From NCBI GenBank assembly GCA_035236585.1, contig CP141132.1, positions 45,263,880-45,327,879 on the forward strand: a DNA stretch of 64,000 bases, read 5' to 3'. Source of the stretch: Warburgia ugandensis (lineage: Eukaryota; Streptophyta; Magnoliopsida; Canellales; Canellaceae). Within the stretch, counting starts at the first letter, position 1. Each line of letters starts with the position of its first letter. The notes below the pieces were generated by a model. It was not told where the DNA came from. It did not search any database and was given only the letters and a program-made list of their open reading frames with translations. Positions 36,863 to 48,949 of the stretch are shown piece by piece. Made by a program: the position numbers and the translations under genes.

Positions 36863-37370
36863 AATTTTGCCATTCCTAAGCAAAACGTGTGAAGAATCAT
36901 GAGAACAAATAGTTGCCATTTTTGTAGGTACTCATGATTGTGTTTATCATATGCAACAAGCCCTTAAACCCCTTGGTTATCCATTATCATTCTACAAACT
37001 TTACCTACTTAATAAAATGGATGAAGAATTCAACAATTCACCCCCATACCCAAGCCATTTTATTCTAGTTGTGTCTTGGAGTTTAGTGTCTGTACATGCT
37101 ACATAAGTCTAGACTCTTAAAAAGTAATGCATATATTCCTTATTAGCAAAATGTTTTGACCTCAAAATCTCACTGATATATACTCAGAAATAAAGCTCTT
37201 AGATAAGGTTCAAACACTTTTCTCTTTGTAAGTGACTGAATCCAATAAGACTAATGGTTCACAAATCTTTCAAGCACTAGAACCAAGACCAATAGAAATA
37301 TTTCACTTTAATCCCTTAATATTTACATCCTCATTAAGACCATTTTCCACCTTAGATCAATAAAGTGAGG
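36863..37370 (-). mobile_element. Tat-B internal remnant upstream of the polypurine tract
   Basis: Matches the Tat-A region 47178-47650: CATATGCAACAAGCCCTTAA, CATTTTATTCTAGTTGTGTC, TTGGAGT, AAATAAAGCTCTTAGATAAGG. All of gag-pol is missing; the remnant stops at the truncated LARD-1 LTR. Confidence 0.75.
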
Positions 37371-37689
37371 TGTTGGAAGTTGCTAGAAGGGGGAAGACGA
37401 CATAGGGGGTGTCATTATCAAAACGACCCCCTGCGTTCTTAAGCCTTTTTCGTTTTAAGTACAAATTACAAACCTGCCGTTAATCATTAAATGGCCATAA
37501 CTTTGAGGCATTGGATTCCATTTTGAACGTAGAATCTAATGGTACTAAATTTTCTTAAAAATTCCTTTATTTACTATTTTAAATAAAATAAAACATGTCA
37601 CATGGGTAATTTCATATAGATTGTCCAATTCATTTTTGTAATAGATGCAAAAATAGCGTAAAATGCTCGGGGTATTACATCATTACCCC
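37371..37689 (-). mobile_element. LARD-1 (minus copy) 3' LTR, truncated to about 320 bp
   Basis: On the minus strand it starts TGTAATACCCCGAGCATTTT and matches the start of the 5' LTR at 46794, down to GGAAGTTGCTAGAAGGGGG (37377 and 46441), then stops. The rest of the LTR is gone and Tat-B sequence follows. Confidence 0.85.
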
Positions 37690-40124
37690 CTTAAAAGAAT
37701 TTCGTCCTCGTGATTCCATAAATTCTTACCTTTAAGTCAGCTGTCTTCTTGATAAGACATATTCTTCATGAGGACTCCCTTAGAACTCAAACTAAGAAAC
37801 TTCCTTTTGCTCCAACCCTACAGGTCTCTTTGTTAATTCTACAAGTTAGTATGTAGAGGAATTGTGTCCTTAAAACCCTTTCACGTTACCATGCAACCAA
37901 TCCTAGGCATATTCTCAATTTATCATCTTTATAATTCCTTCTACAAGGCCATATATATCGTTAATAGATCTCCGCCGTTTACTTTAAGTATATATGGGCC
38001 ACTTTCGCTGTGTGCTCTGGTATATAGTCCCATATGTGCCAGTGTAACAATATTGGTGTATAGCTGTAGTTCGTATAGCTACCAATCCTTAGATGATCAT
38101 ATTCCTTTGATCATGTATAGGATAGTCTCCTTAGATGACCATACTCTCCTACTCGTATATAATTTACTTCATACTTCTTTAAGATCATATCATTTTATTC
38201 CTCATATTTCATTTTGAATAGCATGGGATAGTCTCTTTTTCCTCTTGTCTTCCATCTAGTACTCTATTCCTCATCAACGTCTCCTTCTAATGGTTGGTTG
38301 TATGTCATTAGTAAGAGCTCCAAAAAGTTACATTCTTTCTATTATGTCTAACTTTGCTTCTTATCTTCTTATCTTCTTTACTTCATGTTTTTCCCTCAAG
38401 ATACTTTAATACCTGATATGGTACCATGTGTCTCTCGATGATAAAAGCCAAATCCTTAATTATCTTTGAATTTCAACTGTCTATCGCTTTTCTACTATAA
38501 CTTGGGTCCTCAACCGATATTATATTCAAAATAAAACCGTGAAACAATTCAAGTAGCATCCTTCCTCAATAATACGATCTCATATTACGATTAGGATATC
38601 TGAATTGTACATCAAGTTTCATAGAAGTTGAAGTCATCAAATGCTTTTCTCCCTGAAGAATTTATCCAAACTCATGTCACATGTTAATGGTCGATTCATC
38701 ATCGTGGTCAACATGTTCTTGTCCAGAGGCCTCTCTAACTATTCACATCAATTTGTCATTAGGATTTCCAACAATGTTCCCATTTATGCAAAAAGTCTCT
38801 TATTCATAACCGAGTACCCTTACTAGGTCATGGTTGAATCCTTTGTCATTATCCTTTTTGTCCTTTCTTTGGTTGATGGTTTTCTTCATAATCTTTTAGT
38901 CCAAAAGTTCTATACTCAATCCAGTAGGGTTAGTCCTTAGGAAATTCCTTCAATTCATTTTTCGTACTTGGTATATGCACATAACAACTAACTTTTTGTC
39001 TAAAGGCAACGTAACATCAAATCTCACCTCATAATGTGCTGGCCACGTCAACTTTTCTCCTTCCATTCCCTATATCAATATGTTGTTCAATCTTTTATCA
39101 AGGCTTTATCATCAACCATGCAGCCTGTATGTCAGGAGGTATCCTCATAAGTAGTGACTTTCAAGTGTTCCCTCATACTTAGCTTATAACAATAATTCTC
39201 ATTCAATAGCGATTATATCAAATTGTGTTGAAGCTATTAAATCAACAAGTTTAACAATACTCAGGTAAGCATAAAACATTTTCTTAGACATAGAAAGACT
39301 TTATCCAATTACCTATTGATCTCTTTCCAGATATATCTATGTCATAAGCTCAAGGGTCTCTAAAGTGATCGGTACTTATCTGCCTTTCTTTTCAATCCAA
39401 GTCAGTAGTATTTTTCAGCCCCAAAGTACTTTCTACACCTATTCATGGTAGCTATTAAGGTTTGGAAAATCTTTTGCATTGGTTTAGATGGCTTTTTTTT
39501 TTTGTTGTTGCTCCTATCTCAGTTGCTACTATACTCATCGTACTCGTAGCTCCTTCATGATGTGGCCTAATCAACTAACCTCATACCCTCAAATGACTCA
39601 GTCTAACAAGTACTTCTTTTAGGGAAAACTCATGTCTAAATACTTATAATATTCCTCCAAGTTTATAACTTAGACTACTGTCTACTAGATACTAACACAT
39701 TTGATTCATTACGGTGGGATACCTTTATTTAGTCAACAGTAATCTAAAGGTAATGACTAAATAATGGTCTTAAGATATTTGATCTTCCAATCTATGATAG
39801 TAAGACCTCAATTTGATCTTTGAATGTACCCTACTTGCTGAAGAAAGATAGATGGACAAGTCACTATCCTAGCCTAATTCCTTTTTCAATATAACTTTAT
39901 TTACTCATGTAGTGGCAAGGCAGGATATTATCAACTTTTCCTTTTTCTGGACTACAACCACTAGTGTTTCTCATACGTTAATGGAATAGTTAATATAGCC
40001 ATCAAACCACTCGTAGAATTTAATTTCTAGTTGGTCACCATTCTTCTTTGAAAATTTCCTGCAGCATAATGTCCTTAAATTTGATATGCTACTCAAAGTC
40101 TTAAATCCTATTTGATTTATCTCT
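37690..40124 (-). mobile_element. LARD-1 (minus copy) internal core, 3' section
   Basis: Begins after the LTR with the polypurine complement ATTACCCCCTTAAAAGAA and TCGTCCTCG at 37691-37710. Landmarks shared with the plus copy: the CGATTAGGATATCTGAATTG region (38590-38610 versus 14510-14530), and GTTTCTCATACGTTAATGGA (39966 versus 13160 complement). Frames of 60-117 codons, including 37864-38217, are on the antisense strand and resemble no protein. The core is interrupted at 40130 by a solo LTR and resumes at 42838. Confidence 0.75.
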
Positions 40125-42842
40125 ATTATTGTGATGACCTGAGTTTTCTCATGCATTTTTAAATGCAATATCTAACTCCTAAGGCGGGATGCATCCCTAT
40201 TTGAAAACCATTTTATAAAAACCATGCAATGCAGTGGAAAATCTTTGGTTTTAAACTCATTTTGAAAACCCCGAGTGTCATTTGTTCTCACAATACTCAA
40301 AGTAGTTTTTGAAAAACTTCAGAAATCATAAATGTTTTTCCCCAGGTCTATCCAGTCACAACACATAGCCAAACTATAAATAAATACATGTCCAAAGGGT
40401 TGAGAGTTTACTCACATGTATAGTTGTCTCCTTTGTTTATTCACTTGCTCGTAGCACTAATATCTCCTGAGACGTCTTCTATTTGTGAGTGGAGCTATCC
40501 TGAAAAATGTTCAGGATAGGGTGAGTATATACTATACTCAGGAGTCTATCACTACTAGTTTTGCAATGCATGCTATGTTTAAAATCATATGCTCTTTAAA
40601 ACATGTGCATGTTTGAACAATCATGGTCAATATCGATATTAAAACCACTGTCAAATTGGAATACTGATGACTTAAAGAAATAGCATAATCCAAGTCGAAA
40701 GTATCATATATCATAAACATAATGATATGCATAAGATGCTCAACTGAATCCAACTCATGGATATCTGGTATGGTCGACCAACCTCATGTCATGCCATATG
40801 CAATGCAAATAAATCCTCAAACCATAGGGTCCAACTATGCCCACGATCTCGCTGCCGTGTGGTCCCCGAGTACTTGAGGACACAGGGTCATATGCCTCCA
40901 TGGGACATATGACACTTCGACCCAGTGCTATGACACCAGTGGTAGCCCCCTGTACCACATGCAGTCGAAGCAGGGACGTTGCCCTTTTTGGGCATGGTAC
41001 CCATCCACCTAATAGTGGTAGAGGCTGGAGGCTAACCCAAACCTTTCAGCATAGCGCCCACGAGCTTATCAGCCCAAATCATATCAAATCAAACAAGTGA
41101 AAATCTCTTTTTCAAAACCTGTCCTCTTTGGGTCCCTCACAACTGCCTACTCAGCGTGTTTTGGGCACTCCAGCGTCTTTTCGTAATCCTCAAGGACATG
41201 CAATCTTTCAAAAACTCAATGCTCACAAATCATGCAATATATGCATTTGTTTGCAAAACATATCTATGCATAATGTATATGCAATTATTTGCAAAAATAT
41301 CTATGCATAAAGCATTTACCATATGTATGCTGAATTAAGTCATGCTAAACAAGTCTTATACTTAAAACATGCATTCTCAAAACAATCATGGCTCTTTTAA
41401 AAAGTCTAGTAGTGATAGAGCACCTACCTCAAAGTCTCTTGGAGTCGCATCCTTTATCACTCAACTCGTCCCTAGGTCTCTTTTATAAACTCCTGGGTAT
41501 GAATGGATACAAGGAGTACTTATTAATTTCAATTCATTTAGACATTAGATCATTAGCTCTGCCTTTAGGGTCCATGGTCCTTGCCTAATTCATTTGTCAG
41601 GCTAGATCCTATGATATAGATCTATTTTTCCATGGTTAACTCCATAAATTTTACTCTAATCCTAACTTTAAAGTCTCATTAGGTCTGCGTGCTCAGTTCC
41701 CAGGACACCCGTGTATCCTGGTTGAACCACGACCGCTTACATGCGTGCGCACCCAAAGGCCGTGCCAGGGACCGCGTTCTGTACGCGCACATGCATGCTT
41801 AAGTGATGTGCTATAACGCGTATCATCACACGAATGCACCTTGTAGCATGGCGCGTCTCAGCTCCCAGGGCACCCCGTGCACCCTAGTTGAGCCAGGACC
41901 TGTGCCCCATGTCGCACGCACACCTGAAGGCCATACCTGGGACAATGTACGCAATGTTGTACACGTGGAACCCATCCCAGGAACCCAGTCCCAGGTGCAT
42001 GTGCAGCATGGCGTCCCTGGGACGCCTGGTTCGTGCAGGGTCGACCCAAGCCGGCTTTGTCTTCTCCGGCTGGAAAAACCGGCTGGAAAGAGGCCAGATC
42101 CGGCATGGATCTTGGTCTGGGGGAACTAAAACAGAGGAAAAGGGAAGGTAAGGAGGGGCTTACCTGGCAGCTGGAGATGGGGCTCCTCCTGGTAGGTTGC
42201 CTGCCTAAACCCTTGGTGCTGGAAAACTCAAAGAAGGTAACTCTCAATGTCATGCAAGGCCAGAACAAGAGAAGAGAGGGGAATGGGGAGATGGGAATGG
42301 CCGGCCTAACTTGGCCTAGCTGTTGCTAGAAAAATGCAGGGAACTAGGTTTCCGATTCTAGTCGGAAACCCCAGCCCCAATGACTGGAAAACCATGTTTT
42401 TGGAGAGGGGAGATGGGGCTTTTTATAGCCCTGCTATGGCAGTGCTGCCAATGGCGGTGCCACCCTTGGCAGTGGCAGATCCCTCTGGAAAAATTGGGAT
42501 TGAGGGTTTCTGGAGAGGTCTAGAGGAGGAAGACGATAGGGGGTGCTGTTATCAAAACAGCCCCCCGCATTTCTCGTCCTTTTTCATTTTAAACGTTTTC
42601 TGTTTAAATTCTAGAAATACCCCTATCTTTAAATGGCTGTAACTTCTTCATACAAACTCCGTTTTAGGTGATTTTTGAGGCGTTGGATTCCATTTTTCAA
42701 TTAGAATCTAATGGTACCAAGTTTCCTCACAAATTCATTCATTTAATATTTTAAATAAAGTGAAACATTTAACACAGTTCATGTCCTATAAGATGTCCAA
42801 TTTTTGTTAAAATAGCATAAATTACTCGGGCATTACAATTAT
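40125..42842. repeat. 5-bp target site duplication ATTAT around a solo LTR
   Basis: ATTAT at 40125-40129 and again at 42838-42842, exactly outside TGTGATGACC and GGGCATTACA. A perfect 5-bp duplication is the mark of gypsy integration. Confidence 0.85.
40130..42837 (-). mobile_element. Solo LTR of LARD-1 (minus, 2708 bp)
   Basis: A complete LTR: on the minus strand TGTAATGCCCGAGTAATTTA at 42837 to CAGGTCATCACA-like end at 40130. It carries the LARD-1 modules in order: TATA box about 42427-42420 in GGCTATAAAAAGCCCC, the leader, the CpG-rich duplicated module (about 42060-41690), the hairpin at 40994-40980, and the U5 end. There is no primer site, core or polypurine tract beside it; both flanks are LARD-1 core. 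It therefore arose by recombination between the two LTRs of an element inserted into an older LARD-1. Overlapping 100-136 codon frames near 41800-42330 are products of CpG-rich DNA. Confidence 0.9.
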
Positions 42843-43841
42843 ACTCTTTTGGAATAAAATCAACAACTCCACTAGTATTATTCCTTCAAATTTGATTGGT
42901 TTACCTTCCCATCAGATTCAAGATTCAAGATTTGTAGGTATCTCCATAAAGTCATGATCTTCTTCTTTTGAATATTCAATATTCATCGAATACTTATAGT
43001 TATATCTCTATCTCTTTCTCTCTTTTCTTCAAAATCCTCATTTTTGTCTACCTAGATCAATGTCTTCATGTGCTTTGTTGCATATAATCGATACTACATC
43101 TACTCCTTTACTTAACAGATATGATAAACTGAATGCTTCTAAGAAATTCTAAACTGTCTTAAGATCATTGAAATCCTCAATTGCCTGTAGCCTCAATAAA
43201 ATTCATACAATGTCTGAATAATGGCATTGACGTTTTGGTTATGCTATATTTCTCTTATAAGTTCCTATTAGGATCAATCTATTGTTACAGATCTGTTGTC
43301 CCTAGTATTATCATCAAAATCTTCTGGTAACTCTATCGAATACATTTCCCTATCATAGTCGTGTTATATTTCGCTTAATCACCTAACATGTCAATTGCAC
43401 ACATCCTCTGATCTGCTATATTATACTCAGGTTGTCCTTTTTAGATAGCACTTCACTCTTCATACAACTTCAATTAAGTTATCCAAAATTGAGCTATGTC
43501 CTTCAGGATCCATACCTTTGTGAGCTAATATGAGTCACAGGTATCTCCTAGTATCTTGTATTCTCATCCCTATTAGATTATCATCAAAATCTTCTAATGA
43601 CACTAATCCATATATGAGTTTCCCTGTTTACAACACACAACAATCCTTAATCCTTAAGTCATCTTAGACTAGATTTTGGATAAGGTTTGCAATATCCAAT
43701 GCTTAATTATTTGTTAAATCAGGCTGCCTTTCACCTATTTATTGATGGTGTGCATCCTTGTGATTTGATATTATTCGTGGTCTAGTCCCTTGGACATGTT
43801 GGACTAGCTGTGAAAGGATAAAATTGGGCTCTGATACCAAC
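42843..43841 (-). mobile_element. LARD-1 (minus copy) internal core, 5' section
   Basis: Resumes the core after the solo LTR. ATTCAATATTCATCGAATAC, CTACCTAGATCAATGTC (43049) and CATCTACTCCTTTACTTAA (43096) are complements of plus-copy words at 13000-12870. The section next to the primer site (TGGACATGTTGGACTAGCTG) matches 12050-12075. Both sections together make about 3439 bp, against 3364 bp in the plus copy. No coding match. Confidence 0.78.
43828..43839 (-). other. LARD-1 (minus copy) primer-binding site, tRNA-Met type
   Basis: The minus strand reads TGGTATCAGAGC, an exact match to the common plant initiator-tRNA-Met site, two bases from the LTR. Confidence 0.92.
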
Positions 43842-46794
43842 TGTGATGACCCGGGTTTTCACATGCATTTTTAAAATGCAATAACTAATTTCTAGAGCGG
43901 GATCGATCCCTACTGGAAAACATTTTTTGAAAACAATGCAATGTAACAAAAAAATCTTTCATTTTAAATTCATTTTGAAAACCTCGAGTGCCATTTACTT
44001 TCAAGATGAGTAAAGGAGTTTTGAAAATTACGAAAAATCATAAATGTCTTCCCAGGTCTATCCAGTTATAGCTCACAGCCCAACTGTAAATAAATATAGA
44101 TACATGTCCAAAGGGTAGAGTGTGTACTTACATTTATACTTGTCTCTTATTCAGTTACTTGATCGTAGCACTAACATTTCCTGATGCCTCTTCTACTCAT
44201 GAGTGGAACTATCCTGAAAAATAATATATTTGGGTGAGTATTTCTCATACCCAGTAGATGATCTGATACTACTATTTTGAAAACACGGTAGACACTATGC
44301 ATGATTTCCAAGAGCTATTCATGTAAAACATCAGTGATTCTTTTTGTGTAAGCAGTGCCTAGTTATAAAACATACGCTTATTGATGCAATTTCAATCATA
44401 GATTCCTGTCTCATAATCTAGTATTCAACGATCTAAATATGATCAAGATCATGAAATAGAAATCCATCGATATCAAACCAGTGAGTCAAAGATAATAGTA
44501 CTGAAATTCTTAAAATAGTCATCGTCAAGTAGATGTTAGTATAATGTACATTAGTCTCTCAGCATTCACGTCATGCCAACTAGTCACGAGTACTCGTATA
44601 CGACCATCTCAATGCTATATGCATATCAATCACACTCAAATCATAGGGCCACTATGCTCACGACCAGAACCCCTCTGGATCGTGTGTCTCTGGTATCTAG
44701 AGACCAATCCACCATAGCCTCCACGGTGACTATAGATATGTCCCCGAAAGGGTGCCATGAACACCTCCAGTGGTCGTCCCTGTTTACCATAGCAGTCAGG
44801 GAAGGGACAATTCTGTTTTTGGCAGCAATACCATCCACCTTTTTGGTGGTAGAGGTCAAGATGCCAAAGCCGTACCCCTCAGCATAGTGCCCACTAGGCT
44901 CAATAGCCCAATAATATACATAGTCCAAATATCAACAAAAATTATGCAATTTATGCATTTCTTTTCAACCATGCGAGCAATGCAGAAATCAGTTTATGCT
45001 AATATCGTATTCAAAGCCATAAATCATGAATACAATTCCTTACGCTTGTATAAAAACATCACATCTCAAAAAGCATGCTAAATCTGGTGATAGAATCAAG
45101 TGGTTTCAAGTATATAACTCATGAAGACAAGTCCGTATACCCGTTTAAGAATATTATATCTTAAAAACATGCAAACACGAAAATAAAGCAAGTTTGAGTT
45201 TAAGATAAATATTAAAATGTAGCAATATCAGACTACCTACCTCGACGTTCCTTGAATTGCGTTCTTTACTTCTTGTCCCTGAATCATATTGTGACATCCT
45301 GGATGTTAATGGATAACAAGGATCCAAATATTATTTTCTATTCATTTGTAGATCATTATTTAAATCTTTAGATTACGGCTAGATATCTATGATTTGTGGG
45401 TCCATAGGTCCTTGCCTAATACAGCGTCAGGCTAGATCCTATGGTATGGATCTACTATTCAATCGTTAAACGCTACAATTTGTCCTCTGATCCTAATTTT
45501 ATAGTCTCATTAGGTCTACGTCATTCATACAGACACGATGGTTCTTTTAGATCGTCAATCGGAGTCCTACAGCTCCTAAAATTGCAGGTTTAGCATTGCA
45601 CGATCACGGACGAAGCAGATTTGTCTATGTGGCCCTATGCGTCACAGTTCCCAAGACGCTCGCGCGTCCCAGTTGAACTGTGATAGCCTAATGTCTGCGT
45701 GCGTACACCTGAGCTACACACTGTAGCACATGTTCTAGAGAGCATCATGTGAGTCCATCCTCAGCACCAGGTGCATGTGTCTCGACTCCCGGAACTCTCC
45801 GTGTGTCCCGGTCAAGCTAGGACCCGTGCCCCATGTCGCGTGTACTCGAAGACCGCACCAGGGACCGTGTACGCATTGTCACACGCCCAAAACCCATCCC
45901 AAGGACACTGTCCTAGATGCACGTGAAGTGCGGCATCCTTGGGATGCCTCTGGTTTGAGGATTTTGGAACAACCCTCTTCCAGCAATTCTCGACTGGAAG
46001 AATGCTAGATCCGGCGGGGATCTGGGCTGGGAATAAGGGAAAACAAAGAGAGGGAGATGGGGCTTACCTGGGCAACCGAAGATGGTCACCCTTTTGGCCA
46101 GTGGTGTGCCTATTTCCTCTCTATAACCCCAACTTGTCGGAAAGGAGAAAGACCCTAATGTCCAGTGAGACCAGAGGAAGAAGGGGGGAAAAACCTCAAC
46201 TTCCGATGAGACTAGGGAAAACAACTAGAGAAGAAAGGAGAGAGGAATGGCTGGCCTAGGCTGGTTCAGGATTTGGAGAAGGGTTTTCCAATTTTTGTTG
46301 GACCAGAAACCCTAGCTTAAGGTAGCCCAAGATGGAGAAGAGGGTAATCGGGGAAGAGGATGATGTGGGTTTTTCTAGATGAGGGAGGCGGTGCCGCCAT
46401 TGGCAATGGCGGTGCTGTGCACCGTCAAACTAGTAGGTGCTGGAAGTTGCTAGAAGGGGGAAGACGATGCAGGGGGTGTCGTTATCAAAACGACCCGCTG
46501 TGTTCTTGGGCCTTTTTCATTTTAAGTACAAATTACAAACCTACCCTTAATCTTTAAACGACCATAACTTTGTCATACGAGCTCCGTTTTTTACGTTCTT
46601 TGAGGTGTTGGATTCCATTTTGAATGTGGAATCTAATGGTACTAAAATATGTGACATGGTTAATTTTTCTTAAAAATTCCTTTATTTACTATTTTAAATA
46701 AAATAAAATATATGACATGGTTAATTTCATATAGAATGTCCAATTCATTTTTGTAATAGATGTAAAAATAGCGTAAAATGCTCAGGGCATTACA
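43842..46794 (-). mobile_element. LARD-1 (minus copy) 5' LTR (2953 bp)
   Basis: On the minus strand it starts TGTAATGCCCTGAGCATTTT (46794) and ends AAAACCCGGGTCATCACA (43842), next to the primer site. Modules: a decayed TATA region near 46372 (CTAGAAAAACCC), the CpG-rich island at about 45930-45640, the module with GGATGGTATTGCTGCC and AAAACAG (44835-44810) in place of the hairpin, and the U5 end with GGACATGTATC. A 27-bp direct repeat (words TATGTGACATGGTTAATTT at 46648 and 46711) is a local duplication. More diverged from the other two LTRs than they are from each other by eye. Confidence 0.88.
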
Positions 46795-47165
46795 TTTAAT
46801 CACATCCATTACTAGCCCACAAGGTGATCTTGGCTTTTAGTTTATATTGAAGTGATGATTTTGAGGCTTTGACTCAATCATTTGATCTTGATCTTAAATT
46901 TCATCCTGATCGATCGCGGTTGTTGGATCATGATCTTACTTCTTACAAAAGTGAAAATTCCTAATTAAATCCTAGAAAAAACATGATTAATCATGTACTT
47001 ACCTTAGACTAGCTTTTGGAGCCACAAAATAACAAACTTTTGGGTTATTAGGTAAGAAATGCATGTGTTATAAATTTTGGTCTAAAGTTTCTAATTTACC
47101 CCTATATGTTGTAACACATGGATACTAATTGGGTAGTTTTTATGCAAAATTAAACATTTGTAACA
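46795..47165 (-). mobile_element. Tat-A 3' LTR, truncated (about 370 bp)
   Basis: On the minus strand it starts TGTTACAAATGTTTAATTTT after the polypurine tract, then GCATAAAAACTACCCAATTA and GTATCC, following the 5' LTR at 61454. It is cut at the outer end of the LARD-1 LTR (46794/46795), at a place matching about 61188 of the 5' LTR. Confidence 0.85.
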
Positions 47166-47177
47166 GCCCCCAACCAG
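47166..47177 (-). other. Tat-A polypurine tract
   Basis: The minus strand reads TCTGGTTGGGGGC before the LTR start. Confidence 0.85.
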
Positions 47178-48949
47178 AATTTTGCTAGTCCTTAGTAAAA
47201 TATGAGAAAAAATTATGTTACAAAAATAAATACAAAGTGCCACTTTCTTAGTTACACACAATTGCATTTAGCACATGCAACAAGCCTTTAAACTCCTAGG
47301 TTATCCCTGGTGGATGAGTTAGGCCTCGTGAGGGTTTGTAGTGAATATACCCACAAAATTTCCTAAGGTTGAAACCCCTATTTTATCTTAGAGAATCCTC
47401 ATTCCTTAACTCTCTACTAGTTTTTTAGAACCTAATGGAGAAGATTGACCATCTCACAAATCATACACATTCTAAAGACATTTCATTCTAGTTATTTCTT
47501 GGAGTGCATGTGTGTGTAGGGCCTCATAAATCCTAACTTCTAACTAGATATGCTTGAATTTCATTGGAAATATGCCTTGACTTCAAATCCTTATAGGTAT
47601 ACTCTAAAAAATGAAGCTCTCAAATAAGGGGTTAAACACATTTCTCTCATTATGAGACTAGATTCAACAAAGCTACTAGGTCACAACAAAGTAATCCTTA
47701 AGAGTGGATGTTATCACCAATAATAGCAGGGTATTTTACCTTCATTCCTTCTCTTTACCTTCTTTCTAATTCTATGTTCCACCTAAGATCCATAGGTTTT
47801 TAATTAAGATGAAATGTAGGCTTAGGACAAGTTCAAAAAAGAAGGGTATAAGGATTTTAATGGTTCAAAATGGAGTAGAGATCTTCTATGAATATCTATT
47901 AGGACACTTTTTGGTTTTGTGGAAGTGAATTTCCTTTGTATTGTTATCTTTCACTATTTTCTCTTCTTTCTATGATACTTTTCTTTTAGCCTCTTTGGAA
48001 GAAAGACTACTAATTTTCTCACTTCTTTGATTTTTTTGTCCTTTTTTGAAAATTTCTACTAACTCTACTCATTTTGAAAATGGGTAATGGTTATTTATTT
48101 TACCGATTTTTCTGGGTTAAAATGATTGAGGTTAAAAAAGAAAGGTTTAATAGTTGGCTCAAAGGGCTAACTAATGGTATGGAATATACTGGGTAGGCTT
48201 TATGTCTTTAGGCTAAACATGGATAGCCTACATCATTTTCTAGGTTTCCTCAAGCCTATCAGATTTAATAAATTTTCAAGAAATAAAGCTATTACTCCTA
48301 TTTATTCTTAATAGTTAAGCAAAACAAGGATAATAGGATCACACTAGGTTATGTAAATTGAAGAAAACTGTGGATTTAGTTATAACTCTCTTGAAAGAAG
48401 ATAATCTCTAAACTCACTAGGTTATAGGTCTCCAATAATTTTCCTCAAGGTCTCTAAGTCATACCCCTCCATTAGTCTTGACTATGTGCTATGTGTAAAT
48501 GGTTTCTAAGAATTAACTTTCATAAAAATGCTTCAACACATGAACAATATGCAAAACTAATCATATACACTCCCATTAAGAGGTGAAAACATTAGAATTA
48601 CTAGATTCTAAACATCTAATTCTCATCATAATAAGTGAACTCTTTCGAAAACATTTTTCTTTTTTTGAAAGCTCAAGAAAATTCAAAATTCCTACATGCA
48701 TATGCACCCTCCAACCTAAATGAAACATTGTCCCCAATGTTTTAAAACATAGGATCCTACATGGAAAGATGTAGAAGATGGAGATTTTAAAAACATCTGG
48801 GTTTCCTCCTAGGGAGCACTATGTTTTACATCTTCAGCCAGACATAATGATAAGTGCAATGATGGTAATCTGCAAGGGTTCTTGGAGTGGTAATCTAAGG
48901 TGGGTCATCATACTGAGGTACCCCTAATAGTATCTCATCATTCTTAGGA
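47178..48949 (-). mobile_element. Tat-A region between pol and the polypurine tract, non-coding
   Basis: About 1.8 kb after the integrase C-terminus. No env-like or other frame was recognised on either strand. It is shared with Tat-C (48050-48950 versus 62800-63740, for example ACTGGGTAGGCTTTATGTCT) and, in its last part, with Tat-B. A long spacer here is usual in Athila/Tat elements. Confidence 0.65.

Noticed and set aside
37864..38217. 117-codon plus-strand frame
   Set aside because: Antisense to the LARD-1 core; not conserved as a frame in the plus copy and unlike any known protein.
41803..42642. Frames up to 136 codons on both strands
   Set aside because: Same CpG-rich LTR region in the minus-strand solo LTR; overlapping frames on both strands with no protein signature.
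43828..43841. tRNA gene fragment
   Set aside because: Only the 12-base complement of a tRNA 3' end is present, beside an LTR: a primer-binding site.
44573..46259. Frames of about 100 codons near 44.6, 45.0 and 46.0 kb
   Set aside because: Inside the LARD-1 5' LTR; not kept in the other two LTRs.
47178..48949. Possible env-like or antisense ORF between Tat-A pol and the polypurine tract
   Set aside because: No frame beyond chance length on either strand, and none shared with Tat-C.
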